Origin: Flavobacteriales bacterium
GTDB lineage: Bacteria; Bacteroidota; Bacteroidia; Flavobacteriales_F; PHOS-HE28
Assembly: GCA_016700415.1 (NCBI GenBank)
Contig: CP065018.1
Span: forward strand, 2,052,001 to 2,116,000
Direction: 5' to 3'
Length of the DNA stretch: 64,000 nt
The number at the start of each line of letters is the position of its first letter. Within the stretch, counting starts at the first letter, position 1. Shown here one piece after another: positions 24,426 through 32,097 of this stretch. Under the pieces are notes generated by a model that did not search any database, was not told where the DNA came from, and was given only the letters and a program-made list of their open reading frames with translations. Made by a program: the position numbers and the translations under genes.

Positions 24426-26639
24426 TCAAGGCAATTGCTCCGCGCGCTGTGTGGTCGGTAATACGCCGCCGATGTTCACCAGGATCGGGTCGCGGTCATT
24501 CCGGGCACCGGTGTATTTCACCACGCCGTCCAGGTTCACGTCCTCCTGCACGTAACCGGTATAAGTATTGTTCGGTGCACTTCCGCTCAACCGGACCAGG
24601 ATGGGGTCGCGGTCGTTCGCCTGGCCCGTGTATTTCAGTTCAGCATCGATATGCGTGTTCCCGGCCCAAAGCAGTTGGACGGACCCAAGTGTTTTTTCCG
24701 CTGCGGAGCCAACGGAATACAGGCTGGTGGCCGATGTGCGCAGGTCGATGCTTGTCGGGAACGTGCCAAGGGAAATGGCCTGCTGGGTCATTACGCCCAG
24801 ATGATTGCGGTGGCGCACCGCCACATCATAACTGCCTGCGGGCATGGAAAAGGTCACTGCGGAAACGCCATCGATATCCACCACGTCGCCATCCCGCTGA
24901 AGCAGCGCGGCGCGGGTGGACAAGATCAAGGAGGGCGCTTGGGAGTCGCGCAATTCCAGCAGTACCCAATCCACGATGGCGTTGCCTCCGGTGGTGTTGA
25001 GCACGGAGGGAAGGATGGTCTCGCCGCCGCCTCCACCGGCCTGTGTGAAGCCCAATGCGGTGTAGGGTTCCGCCAAGGGGATCAAGCCCTTCCTGCGGAG
25101 ACTGTCCTGCATCATTCCCGTGTTCGCATCGTACGGCCCCTCCAGGAACAGATGCACATTCACGGAACAACCCGGCTGCGGCACGATGAAGTCGGAGGTC
25201 ACCGCAAAATGGTCGCTGGCGGTCGACGCATCGTTGCTGTTCAGTCCCAAGGCGCTCAGCGTGGCCGGTGGCATCACCTCGGTGCGCAAAATGAAGGACT
25301 TCGCCAGCGTGGCGGCAGCGTCGGTGTACAGCATGTGGTCCAGCAAGCCGCTTGGATAGGAACTGGTGTTGCTGCGCCAGGTGTAGCCCATGCGTGCATC
25401 CGTCTGCAAGGCATGCGTGCTCGCATCATTCGTCCCGTCCCAGTCCATGGCGCCATCGGGCCCGTAGGTGGCGTTGTTCTGAATGTCGCCCGTGAGCAAG
25501 GTGATGAGCTGTTGCGCATAACCAACGGAATTCAGGTCGCCGGCGTATACCATGGGCGTACCGTACGGCAGGGTGATGTTGCCACCGGGACTCTTCGCGT
25601 CCTGCACGAATTGCACATACTCATCGGCCTCGTTCTGGCGGTTGGCATCGGCCGTACAGCAGTGCAGGTGGGCGGCGGTGAAGAGCAGGTCGGTACTGTA
25701 TGTTGATGGCGGGTCGATCAAAGCGGCATACTGGCGCGTAAGGCCCGGCCAGGTCTGCAGGATCGGCCAGCGCGAGGCGATCACCATGTCATAATCGTCC
25801 TTCGTGGTGTACCAGCCGCTTCCACCAATGGGCAACCAGCTGTCCAGCCGCGTTTTGACCTGCGCCGCCGTGCTGCTAACGCATTCGCTGAAGCCGATGA
25901 TGTCCGGCGACATGGCCGAGAGCATGCGCTGGTACTGGCCTTGCAAGGCCGCATCGGTGATGCCGTCGGCCAGCACGTTCCACGCAGTGATGCGGACATA
26001 GGAGGCCACCGCCTTGGGCATTGCGATGGGCACCAGCGGGGCCACCGGCGTGGCATCGAAGGTGTAGCTGAAGGTGCTGCCTGCATCAGGCATGTAGTCG
26101 CCGCCATCGGTCTCGCGGAAGAGCAGCTTGATGGTGTTCGAGGTGAAGAGGGGATGCACGCCGTCCGGAATGGAATTGCGTGCGATGGCGATCTCGAAGG
26201 TGTCGCTGGTGACGGTGGGCAGGGGCACCAGGTCGATGGTGCTCCATGAGACGTTGGTGCTGCTGCCGAAGTAGGTGGTGACCACGCGGGTATCGAATTT
26301 GATCTGGAGCTCGGCTCCATAACCCGCCTGCACCGCGGTGCCCGTGGCCGCATTGTTGTCCCCGTCGATGTAAAGGCGTATGGTCTGCGCGGGGACGTTG
26401 TCGGTGAGGTCGATCGCGCTGCCAACGACCAGCTTGATGAAGAGATAGTCCGCATCATTGGTCACCTGCATGCTCAGCAGGTCCACGCCGGAGCTGGGCG
26501 AGTTGTCGTCAGTGAACGTGGCCAGGCCGGGCCCCCAATCATCGAATCGGCCGTCCATGGTGATGGCGGCGCTTTGGGCGAAAAGGGCCGGTGAAAGGGT
26601 TACCGCGCCAAGGCAGGCGGCGTACAGAATGTGCTTCAT
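24426..26639 (-). CDS. secreted endonuclease/exonuclease/phosphatase-family protein with CBM9-like and dockerin-like ends
   Basis: The 737-residue protein has a signal peptide (MKHILYAACLGAVTLSPALF), an N-terminal CBM9/DOMON-like domain (MDGRFDDWGPGLATFTDDN at about 28-46), and an EEP phosphohydrolase domain (about 215-475) with all expected residues: Asn in ITAWNVLADG, Glu in GFSECV, His in FTAAHLHCC, GDLN in VYAGDLNSVG and the final SDH in STASDHFAV. It could cleave nucleic acids, phosphodiesters or sphingolipids outside the cell. The C-terminal 250 residues hold a beta domain and two copies of a YTGxxNDRDPIL motif, the second after a Ca-binding DVNLDGVV loop. No classical T9SS tail is seen. 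A TAATTTCG box lies 16 bases upstream of the ATG. Confidence 0.85.
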   Translation of the reverse strand: MKHILYAACLGAVTLSPALFAQSAAITMDGRFDDWGPGLATFTDDNSPSSGVDLLSMQVTNDADYLFIKLVVGSAIDLTDNVPAQTIRLYIDGDNNAATGTAVQAGYGAELQIKFDTRVVTTYFGSSTNVSWSTIDLVPLPTVTSDTFEIAIARNSIPDGVHPLFTSNTIKLLFRETDGGDYMPDAGSTFSYTFDATPVAPLVPIAMPKAVASYVRITAWNVLADGITDAALQGQYQRMLSAMSPDIIGFSECVSSTAAQVKTRLDSWLPIGGSGWYTTKDDYDMVIASRWPILQTWPGLTRQYAALIDPPSTYSTDLLFTAAHLHCCTADANRQNEADEYVQFVQDAKSPGGNITLPYGTPMVYAGDLNSVGYAQQLITLLTGDIQNNATYGPDGAMDWDGTNDASTHALQTDARMGYTWRSNTSSYPSGLLDHMLYTDAAATLAKSFILRTEVMPPATLSALGLNSNDASTASDHFAVTSDFIVPQPGCSVNVHLFLEGPYDANTGMMQDSLRRKGLIPLAEPYTALGFTQAGGGGGETILPSVLNTTGGNAIVDWVLLELRDSQAPSLILSTRAALLQRDGDVVDIDGVSAVTFSMPAGSYDVAVRHRNHLGVMTQQAISLGTFPTSIDLRTSATSLYSVGSAAEKTLGSVQLLWAGNTHIDAELKYTGQANDRDPILVRLSGSAPNNTYTGYVQEDVNLDGVVKYTGARNDRDPILVNIGGVLPTTQRAEQLP

Positions 26640-26654
26640 GGCTGAAAGGGCCAA

Positions 26655-26662
26655 CGAAATTA
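26655..26662 (-). promoter_or_regulatory. -7-like element of the EEP gene
   Basis: The minus strand reads TAATTTCG, 15 bases ahead of the ATG at 26639, followed by TTGGCCC. It matches the TAnnTTCG variant seen at rplU. Upstream bases 26663-26898 contain no gene or other signal that I can support. Confidence 0.4.
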
Positions 26663-26898
26663 GGGACGGGCACCGTCGCCGGTCAAAGGTCGAACAATTT
26701 GATCCGGTGGTTGCAGGGCCGGTCTGATGGAGGGCAGATGACCCTGGCCATGGCTCGGGAGTTAGTCCCTTCAGCACCTCCGGCCCTCAGCCGTTCTCCC
26801 GCGCCATGGGCTAGACTCCACATAATGGCAACGCGGGAGAAGATCGCAGCGCTGGAGGGCACCAGTACAGGCGATCGCAGTCGGTAAGGAAGGCGGAA

Positions 26899-27087
26899 TT
26901 ATTTCAAACCCGGTACCTCAAGTTGCTTGCAGATCTTTTCGCAAAGCAAGTCGGCCAGTTCACGGTGACGTCCAACTGCGGATCGTCTTTGGTTCTTCGG
27001 GTTGAGGTAGATGGCATGGTTACCTCCTTCCCGCAACAGGATGCATCCGTGCTTCTCCAAGTGCCGGATCAACTTCAACCGCTTCAT
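26899..27087 (-). CDS. hicA: HicA family toxin
   Basis: A 62-residue double-stranded-RNA-binding-like protein: MKRLKLIRHLEKHGCILLRE followed by GGNHAIYLNPKN, with the conserved His of the GxxH motif used for mRNA cleavage, then VGRHRELADLLCEKICKQLE. Size and motif match type II toxin HicA. It lies 19 bases downstream of the hicB-like gene, the antitoxin-first order being common. Function as a ribosome-independent mRNA interferase is known for the family, not shown here. Confidence 0.87.
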   Translation of the reverse strand: MKRLKLIRHLEKHGCILLREGGNHAIYLNPKNQRRSAVGRHRELADLLCEKICKQLEVPGLK

Positions 27088-27106
27088 GGACGCCGACCGT
27101 TGCGCT

Positions 27107-27322
27107 TCAGGCCACCTTCAGCCTCTCCCGGATAACGGTTCTGCCTACATGTTCATCCTCCACCTGCTGCTTGTTCGCTATGAACAATTGGTGCATGGCA
27201 TCACGCAAATTGTCCATCAATTCCTCCAAGGTGCGCCCTTGTGAAAGCACCTCGGGGAGTTCCTCCAGCTGGCCTACATACCAACCGTCTTCGGATCGTT
27301 CGACTATTGCTGAGAGTTCCAT
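27107..27322 (-). CDS. hicB: HicB family antitoxin
   Basis: A 71-residue protein with the HicB partial RNase-H-like fold: MELSAIVERSEDGWYVGQLE, then ELPEVLSQGRTLEELMDNLR and DAMHQLFIANKQQ. It lacks a separate DNA-binding domain of the ribbon-helix-helix or helix-turn-helix type; the C-terminal VGRTVIRERLKVA is short. I chose the ATG at 27322; the longer frame runs through the promoter. It precedes hicA in one transcription unit and diverges from rsgA. Confidence 0.85.
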   Translation of the reverse strand: MELSAIVERSEDGWYVGQLEELPEVLSQGRTLEELMDNLRDAMHQLFIANKQQVEDEHVGRTVIRERLKVA

Positions 27323-27339
27323 GGTTCTTTTCTGTTCTT

Positions 27340-27347
27340 CAAAGATA
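27340..27347 (-). promoter_or_regulatory. TAnnTTTG -7 element of hicBA
   Basis: The minus strand reads TATCTTTG, 17 bases ahead of the hicB ATG. It is an exact consensus match in the 65-base divergent spacer with rsgA. Confidence 0.5.
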
Positions 27348-27375
27348 GCGGATCCGTTCTCCAACCTCCACCCCC

Positions 27376-27383
27376 CATCTTTG
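27376..27383 (+). promoter_or_regulatory. -7-like element of rsgA
   Basis: CATCTTTG (one base off TAnnTTTG) followed by CCCA lies four bases before the rsgA ATG, the same short spacing as at 16866-16873. Confidence 0.4.
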
Positions 27384-27387
27384 CCCA

Positions 27388-28386
27388 ATGCCCACCGGCC
27401 TCCTCATGCGTTCCACCGGCAGCCGCTACATCGTACGCGGTGAAGATGGCGTGCTGCATACCTGCATCGCCAAGGGGAAGCTGCGCATCAAAGGCTATAG
27501 CACCACCAACCCGTTGGCCGTGGGCGATCTGGTGGAATTCAACCCGGCGGCGGAAAAGGTGGGCAACGAGATGGTGGGCGCCGTGACGGAGCTGCACCAT
27601 CGCCGCAACTACTTGGTGCGGAAGTCCGTGAACCTCTCGCACCACAAGCATGTGATCGCGAGCAATATGGACCAGTGCCTGGTGCTGGTGACCTTGGCCC
27701 GGCCGCGCACGTCCTTCGGCTTCATCGACCGTGTGCTGGTGACGGCGGAGGCCTACCGCATCCCGCCGATCATCATCTTCAACAAGGTGGATGACTACGA
27801 TGACGACGAGCTGGGCCTGCTCGCGGAATACGAGGATGTGTACCAAGGCGCAGGCTATCGCACGTTGATCACCTCCGCGCTGAAAAACGTGGGGATGGAC
27901 GAGGTGAAGGAACTACTGAAGGGAAAAGTTTCGCTGTTGGTGGGGCACAGTGGCGTGGGCAAGAGCACCTTGGTGAACGCCATCGACCCGGCACTGGACC
28001 TGCACACATTGGAGATCAGTGCTTCCACGGACAAGGGACAGCATACCACCACGGCAGCGGAGATGTTCGAATTGCAGTTGTCACCAGCCGTCTTGAGTCG
28101 TGAGCCCGTGAGTCGTGAGTCCGGATCATCGCTACCCACATTCATCATCGACACGCCCGGCGTGAAAGGCTTCGGCCTGGTTGACATGACGCAGGAGGAG
28201 ATCGTGGACCAGTTCCCTGAGTTTTTTGCGCTGAAGGGTGAATGCCGCTTCGGGGATTGCAAGCATATGAAAGAGCCGGGCTGCGCGGTGCTGGAAGCGG
28301 TGGAGAGCGGCGAGATCGCCGGGAGCCGTTACAACAGCTACATCGACATGGTGGAGGGCGTGGATGAGGCGACCTCCTACCGCTAG
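27388..28386 (+). CDS. rsgA: ribosome small subunit-dependent GTPase A
   Basis: A 332-residue circularly permuted GTPase that checks 30S maturation. It has an N-terminal OB fold (about 5-75), the G4 motif FNKVDD, the P-loop GHSGVGKSTLVNAI, switch I GQHTTT, G3 IDTPGVKGFGL and the zinc motif CRFGDCKHMKEPGC (C-x5-C-x-H-x5-C). Between switch I and G3 an extra stretch of about 22 residues (LSPAVLSREPVSRESGSS) is encoded by GAGTCGTGAG-type filler DNA (28085-28138); the usual protein passes straight from MFEL to the strand FIIDTPG. The frame is kept, so the gene is probably functional. Confidence 0.95.
   Translation: MPTGLLMRSTGSRYIVRGEDGVLHTCIAKGKLRIKGYSTTNPLAVGDLVEFNPAAEKVGNEMVGAVTELHHRRNYLVRKSVNLSHHKHVIASNMDQCLVLVTLARPRTSFGFIDRVLVTAEAYRIPPIIIFNKVDDYDDDELGLLAEYEDVYQGAGYRTLITSALKNVGMDEVKELLKGKVSLLVGHSGVGKSTLVNAIDPALDLHTLEISASTDKGQHTTTAAEMFELQLSPAVLSREPVSRESGSSLPTFIIDTPGVKGFGLVDMTQEEIVDQFPEFFALKGECRFGDCKHMKEPGCAVLEAVESGEIAGSRYNSYIDMVEGVDEATSYR
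28085..28138 (+). repeat. filler repeat inserted in frame within rsgA
   Basis: The DNA reads GTCTTGAGTCGTGAGCCCGT, GAGTCGTGAGTCCGG, i.e. three GAGTCGTGAG-like words. The same words occur in non-coding spacers at 17518-17540 and 18383-18392. Its position corresponds to the loop between switch I and G3 of RsgA. Confidence 0.6.
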
Positions 28387-28548
28387 GGTCGATGGTCCGA
28401 GGAGATCATCCGCTGATCCTTATTACCGCAGATCACGCAGATGGCCGCAGAGAATGCCGGGGGTCCGTGAACTCGGAAACGGGGTGCCTTAGCCGAAATG
28501 CAGCCTACTTCGCGGGCACCTGTGACATCTACGGTCAGGCAAAGACAC

Positions 28549-28815
28549 TCACTTCACCGCCTCCACCTTCACCACTTCCGGGGCCACGCGCTTGATGGCC
28601 TCTTCCACACCGGCCTTCATCGTCATGGCGCTCATGGAGCAGCTGCTGCAAGCCCCGTGCAGTCGCACGCGCACTACGCCCTTCTCACTGATGTCAACGA
28701 GGGTGATGTCGCCACCATCAGCTTCGAGGAAGGGCCGGAGTTCCGTGAGCGCATCCTTCACCCGCTGCGTCAAGCGTTCGCGTTCTTCGGTACCGATCAG
28801 GATGGCAATGCTCAT
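28549..28815 (-). CDS. NifU C-terminal domain protein (Fe-S carrier)
   Basis: An 88-residue single-domain Nfu-type protein: VKDALTELRPFLEADGGDIT, then VRVRLHGACSSCSMSAMTMK with the CSSC cluster-binding pair. It overlaps the Mrp gene by four bases (ATGA at 28812-28815), so carrier and Mrp ATPase are made together, consistent with a joint role in iron-sulfur cluster delivery. Confidence 0.93.
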   Translation of the reverse strand: MSIAILIGTEERERLTQRVKDALTELRPFLEADGGDITLVDISEKGVVRVRLHGACSSCSMSAMTMKAGVEEAIKRVAPEVVKVEAVK

Positions 28816-29957
28816 GGCTTAACTATCATTTCGTCTGCCGGGTCGGCAACTTTCTTCTTCGGCGGCGCGACCTCCAGTTCGGCCAAGATACGCTGCATGG
28901 CATCCAGCATGGGCGCGAAGGCCTGTGCGGCCGGGGTATCGCCCTGAAGCACGGCGGGGCGGCCCACGTCGGCAGCCTCGCGGATGCTTTGCACCAATGG
29001 CACCTCGGCCATGAACGGCACGTTCAGCTCCTCTGAAAGCGCGCGTGCGCCCCCTTTGCCGAAGATGTACTGGCGCTCTTTTTCGGGGATGTCGGCGAGC
29101 GGCCGGCCGGCTGCGGTTTCCGCAGGGATGAACCAGGACATGTTCTCCACGATGCCGAGCACGGGCACGTTCACGCTGGGCATGTTGAAGAGGCCCACGC
29201 CCTTGCGCGCGTCCACCAAGGCCACGGGCTGGGGGGTGCTCACGATAATGGCCCCGCTGAGCGGCACGGCCTGCACGAGCGACAGGTGAATGTCGCCGGT
29301 GCCGGGCGGCAGGTCCACGAGCATGATGTCGAGTTCACCCCAATCGGCATCCTTGAAGAGTTGGTCGAGCGCCTTGCTGGCCATGGGCCCGCGCCAAGCG
29401 ATGGCCTGACCGGGATCGGCGAAGAAGCCGATGCTGAGCATCTGCACGCCGTAATTCTCAACCGGTATGATGAGGTTCTTTCCGTCCACCGCCTTCACGC
29501 GGGGCCGCTCCTTCTGCACGTCGAACATCATCGGCATGCTGGGGCCATAAATGTCCGCGTCAACGAGGCCGACCTTATATCCGCGTTGCGCAAGGCCGAC
29601 CGCGAGGTTGGCGGTGATGGTGCTCTTGCCCACACCGCCTTTGCCGCTGGCCACGGCCACGATATGCTTCACGAAGGGCAGCACTTTGCGAAGGCCGCCA
29701 CGTGCACCGCTGATGGGGCGAACGCTTACGTTCACCTTCACCCCGTCGCCGAAAGCCTGCTTCAGCTGGAAGATCACGGCCTCCTCCATGCGCTTGCGGC
29801 TGTGCATCGCGGGATTGCTCACCTCCACGATGATGCTGATGGTGTTCTCGTCGATGACGACCTCTTGCACGAGGTCCAGTTCCACGATGTCCTTCTTCAG
29901 GTCGGGTTCGATCACCCGGCTCAGTGCCGCTTGCAGGGCTTCTTCGGTAATATCCAT
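28812..29957 (-). CDS. mrp: Mrp/NBP35-family iron-sulfur cluster carrier ATPase
   Basis: A 381-residue P-loop ATPase: an N-terminal MIP18/DUF59-like domain (about 1-90: EEALQAALSRVIEPDLKKDI), the deviant Walker A VASGKGGVGKSTITANLAVG (about 104-123), switch DADIYGPSMP and LVDLPPGTGDIHL. Mrp/ApbC proteins carry [4Fe-4S] clusters. The typical CxxC in the C-terminal part is not present (ENMSWFIPAETAAGRPLADI in its place, normally containing Cys pairs), so the carrier cluster would have to be bound differently or by the NifU partner. A TAATTTCG box lies seven bases upstream of the ATG. Confidence 0.93.
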   Translation of the reverse strand: MDITEEALQAALSRVIEPDLKKDIVELDLVQEVVIDENTISIIVEVSNPAMHSRKRMEEAVIFQLKQAFGDGVKVNVSVRPISGARGGLRKVLPFVKHIVAVASGKGGVGKSTITANLAVGLAQRGYKVGLVDADIYGPSMPMMFDVQKERPRVKAVDGKNLIIPVENYGVQMLSIGFFADPGQAIAWRGPMASKALDQLFKDADWGELDIMLVDLPPGTGDIHLSLVQAVPLSGAIIVSTPQPVALVDARKGVGLFNMPSVNVPVLGIVENMSWFIPAETAAGRPLADIPEKERQYIFGKGGARALSEELNVPFMAEVPLVQSIREAADVGRPAVLQGDTPAAQAFAPMLDAMQRILAELEVAPPKKKVADPADEMIVKP

Positions 29958-30004
29958 TGCGGCGCGAAATTACCCCTGAAAAAGCAGGTGTAGGATGCCT
30001 ATTG

Positions 30005-30466
30005 TCAGGTCCCGCCGCCGACATTGCGTATACCTGCGTCCCCGATGGCATCCCGCACGGGCCTCCGCTCCAGCAACCAGAGCATGGCGATGGAGGGATC
30101 CTCAAAGAAACGGACGGCGTATGGCGCGTCGGCCGGGGTGGCGGTCACGAACCGGTCCACGGCCTCTGCGTTGCCGGGGTCCTCACTTCCTACGATGGCG
30201 ATGCGCTCAATGCCCGCCTGCATCACCTGCGGAGTGAACTCACGCATGGTCCACGCTTGGTCCTCTTCCGGTATCGCTCCCGCCTTGCGGCCATCGGTGA
30301 GCCAATAGCGCAATCCTTCGCGCTCCACCACGTCCATGACACGCTGCAACAAAGAGCGATAGACCTCACCGACGAATACGCCGCTCCATGTGGACCGTAC
30401 GAACCGCTGCACCGGCTGCACTTCCAGCAACAGGTTATCGCATTTATGTTCGGTGTGGATCAACAT
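30005..30466 (-). CDS. protein of unknown function, possibly STAS/SpoIIAA-like
   Basis: A 153-residue soluble protein with no signal peptide. The pattern (LIHTEHKCDNLLLEVQPVQR; EGLRYWLTDGRKAGAIPEED; GIERIAIVGSEDPGNAEAVD; YAVRFFEDPSIAMLWLLE) alternates strands and helices and resembles STAS-like or SpoIIAA-like proteins common in Bacteroidota, which may bind lipids or act in signalling. I cannot name the family with certainty. Start at the ATG 30466 because the upstream extension is not typical. Neighbours are the Mrp operon, 38 bases downstream of whose start it lies, and the ATL gene; it appears to be its own unit. Confidence 0.65.
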   Translation of the reverse strand: MLIHTEHKCDNLLLEVQPVQRFVRSTWSGVFVGEVYRSLLQRVMDVVEREGLRYWLTDGRKAGAIPEEDQAWTMREFTPQVMQAGIERIAIVGSEDPGNAEAVDRFVTATPADAPYAVRFFEDPSIAMLWLLERRPVRDAIGDAGIRNVGGGT

Positions 30467-30561
30467 GAGGTGCGGCCTTTCGGCACGATGAAGGTACACG
30501 GCAAAAAAGAACTGAAGGAACGGATGGGACAATTTCCCTATTTATGGGTACGCCTTGCAGG

Positions 30562-30927
30562 TCAGAACCGCAAGCCTTCCACCGGGTCCCAGAACTTCTT
30601 GGCAAAATCCTGTACTTGGTCCTTCTTCACCTTCACGCCTTCCTTCCCCAACAGTTCCTCCATCCGGTCTGGCGTGGCGAAGTGGTGCTTGCCGGTGAGC
30701 AGTCCGTTGCGGTTCACGACGCGGTGCGCGGGCACCTTGGGCTTCACGGTGTGGGCCCGGTTCATGCACCAGCCCACCATGCGGGAGCTGCGCGCGGCAC
30801 CGAGGTAGCGCGCAATGGCCCCGTAGCTCGTCACCCGGCCGCGCGGGACCTGCCGCACCACGTCCATCACGTCGGCGAAGAAATCGCGCTCCTGTACCGC
30901 GTCGTTAAGTATGGTGTGTTTGATCAT
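30562..30927 (-). CDS. alkyltransferase-like protein (MGMT homologue without the catalytic cysteine)
   Basis: A 121-residue protein of the MGMT DNA-binding domain family (DFFADVMDVVRQVPRGRVTS, YGAIARYLGAARSSRMVGWC). The active-site PCHRV of true O6-alkylguanine-DNA alkyltransferases is PAHRV here (VPAHRVVNRNGLLTG), so the acceptor Cys is replaced by Ala. Such ATL proteins bind alkylated guanine and hand the lesion to nucleotide excision repair instead of removing the alkyl group. The arginine finger in SSRMVG is kept. The C-terminal half carries an extra helical part (ELLGKEGVKVKKDQVQDFAK). Length and full frame argue against decay. Confidence 0.9.
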   Translation of the reverse strand: MIKHTILNDAVQERDFFADVMDVVRQVPRGRVTSYGAIARYLGAARSSRMVGWCMNRAHTVKPKVPAHRVVNRNGLLTGKHHFATPDRMEELLGKEGVKVKKDQVQDFAKKFWDPVEGLRF

Positions 30928-30929
30928 GA

Positions 30930-31141
30930 GGAAGTTCTAACCGCAGAGAGCGCAAAGGTCGCGGGGAATGCAAAAAGTTGACCGCAACGTTCGCAACGAG
31001 CGCAACGGATCTTCCGATGAGGCCGGGCGGAAACCAACTTCTGGGCGGACCAATGCCACCTGCTCACTTGAGAGGCTGCCGCATTTACGTTGCGCTCGTT
31101 GCGTCCGTTGCGTCCGTTGCGGTAGAAAAAACCTCCGCAGC
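30930..31141. repeat. filler repeats between ATL and trmB genes
   Basis: ACCGCAGAGAGCGCAAAGGT and ACCGCAACGTTCGCAACGAG-type words occur, then in inverse orientation TACGTTGCGCTCGTTGCGTC, CGTTGCGTCCGTTGCGG, ending at the trmB stop. The left and right parts are related as inverted repeats (about 30977-31005 against 31085-31121). No gene is seen. Confidence 0.55.
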
Positions 31142-31822
31142 TCAATCCCAACCAAATCGTACGTAGTGGATCGTCCTTCCCTCTTCCAGCCACATGTTTT
31201 CATAGAATGTGCGGATGTTCAGCACGGCCTGTTCCTCCGGTGAAACGCGCGGCACCAGCTCGGCATATACGTCGGCGCTGCTTTCCTCGGTGCGCAGCTT
31301 GTGCTCGGCGATCTGCTCCAAGGTGTATTCGTAAAGCAGTGGGCTGTCTGTCTTCAGGTGGATGATGCCGCCCGGTTTCAGGATCTCCTTGTAGCGTGCG
31401 AGAAAGAGCGGGCTGGTGAGGCGCTTGCGGGCTTTCCCGATCTGCGGGTCACTGAATGTGAGCCAGATCTCGTCCACCTCATGTTCACCGAAGCAGCGCA
31501 GGATGTGGTCCACGTGCGTGCGTAGAAAGCCGACATTGTCCAATCCTTTTTCCTTGGCGGTTTTCGCGCCGCGCCAAATACGTGCCCCTTTGATGTCCAC
31601 ACCGAGGTAATTCTTCTCCGGTCGCAACTGCGCGAGACCGACCGTGTATTCACCGCCACCACAGCCCAGCTCCAGCACCAACAGGGCATCGCGCTTGAAG
31701 AAATCACTGTTCCACTTGCCCTTCTGTGGCAGGTCGGCCGCCTGAAGCTCGGTGAACGAGGGCTGCACCACGTGATCGAAGGTGGCGTTCTCGGCGAAGC
31801 GGGAGAGCTTGTTCTTGCCCAT
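31142..31822 (-). CDS. trmB: tRNA (guanine-N7-)-methyltransferase
   Basis: Methylates G46 in the tRNA variable loop using SAM. The 226-residue protein has the N-terminal MGKNKLSRFAENATFDHVVQ typical for Bacteroidota TrmB, the SAM motif LVLELGCGGGEYTVGLAQL, DIKGARIWRGAK, the conserved WLTFSDPQIGKARKRLTSP (usually FPDPWPKKRHxKRRL; here a Bacteroidota variant) and HLKTDSPLLYEY. I chose ATG 31822 by the conserved N-terminus. It appears monocistronic. Confidence 0.95.
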   Translation of the reverse strand: MGKNKLSRFAENATFDHVVQPSFTELQAADLPQKGKWNSDFFKRDALLVLELGCGGGEYTVGLAQLRPEKNYLGVDIKGARIWRGAKTAKEKGLDNVGFLRTHVDHILRCFGEHEVDEIWLTFSDPQIGKARKRLTSPLFLARYKEILKPGGIIHLKTDSPLLYEYTLEQIAEHKLRTEESSADVYAELVPRVSPEEQAVLNIRTFYENMWLEEGRTIHYVRFGWD

Positions 31823-31902
31823 GGAAAGGCTGCGAAGATCGTGGGATCGGTGAAAATGTCCGCGAAAGAACGAAGAGTTGCTGATCCACGGTTCCAATGA
31901 CT

Positions 31903-32020
31903 GTCCACAGATTACCACAGATGCTGCCTTCGGCAGCTTGAAAGTTGAAGCAGGCGCAGCCTATCCCCGCAACGCGGGGAACATCCGTGTCATCTGTGAC
32001 ATCTGTGGACAAAACAGGCA
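31903..32020. repeat. filler repeats upstream of the glycosyltransferase gene
   Basis: Words such as GTCCACAGATTACCACAGAT, GCAACGCGGGGAACATCCGT and GTCATCTGTGACATCTGTGG fill the divergent spacer between trmB and the glycosyltransferase gene. No promoter consensus stands out; the rest of 31823-32097 is otherwise empty. Confidence 0.5.
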
Positions 32021-32097
32021 AGTCTTTTATGGACGATCCCAGGTCGCTTCGATAGAGGCTCACCGTGCGGACGGGACCGGTGGACGAACTTCGCGCC

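Noticed and set aside
26640..26898. Small gene between EEP and hicA
   Set aside because: Short frames here have no start signal, no signal peptide and no conserved-looking composition.
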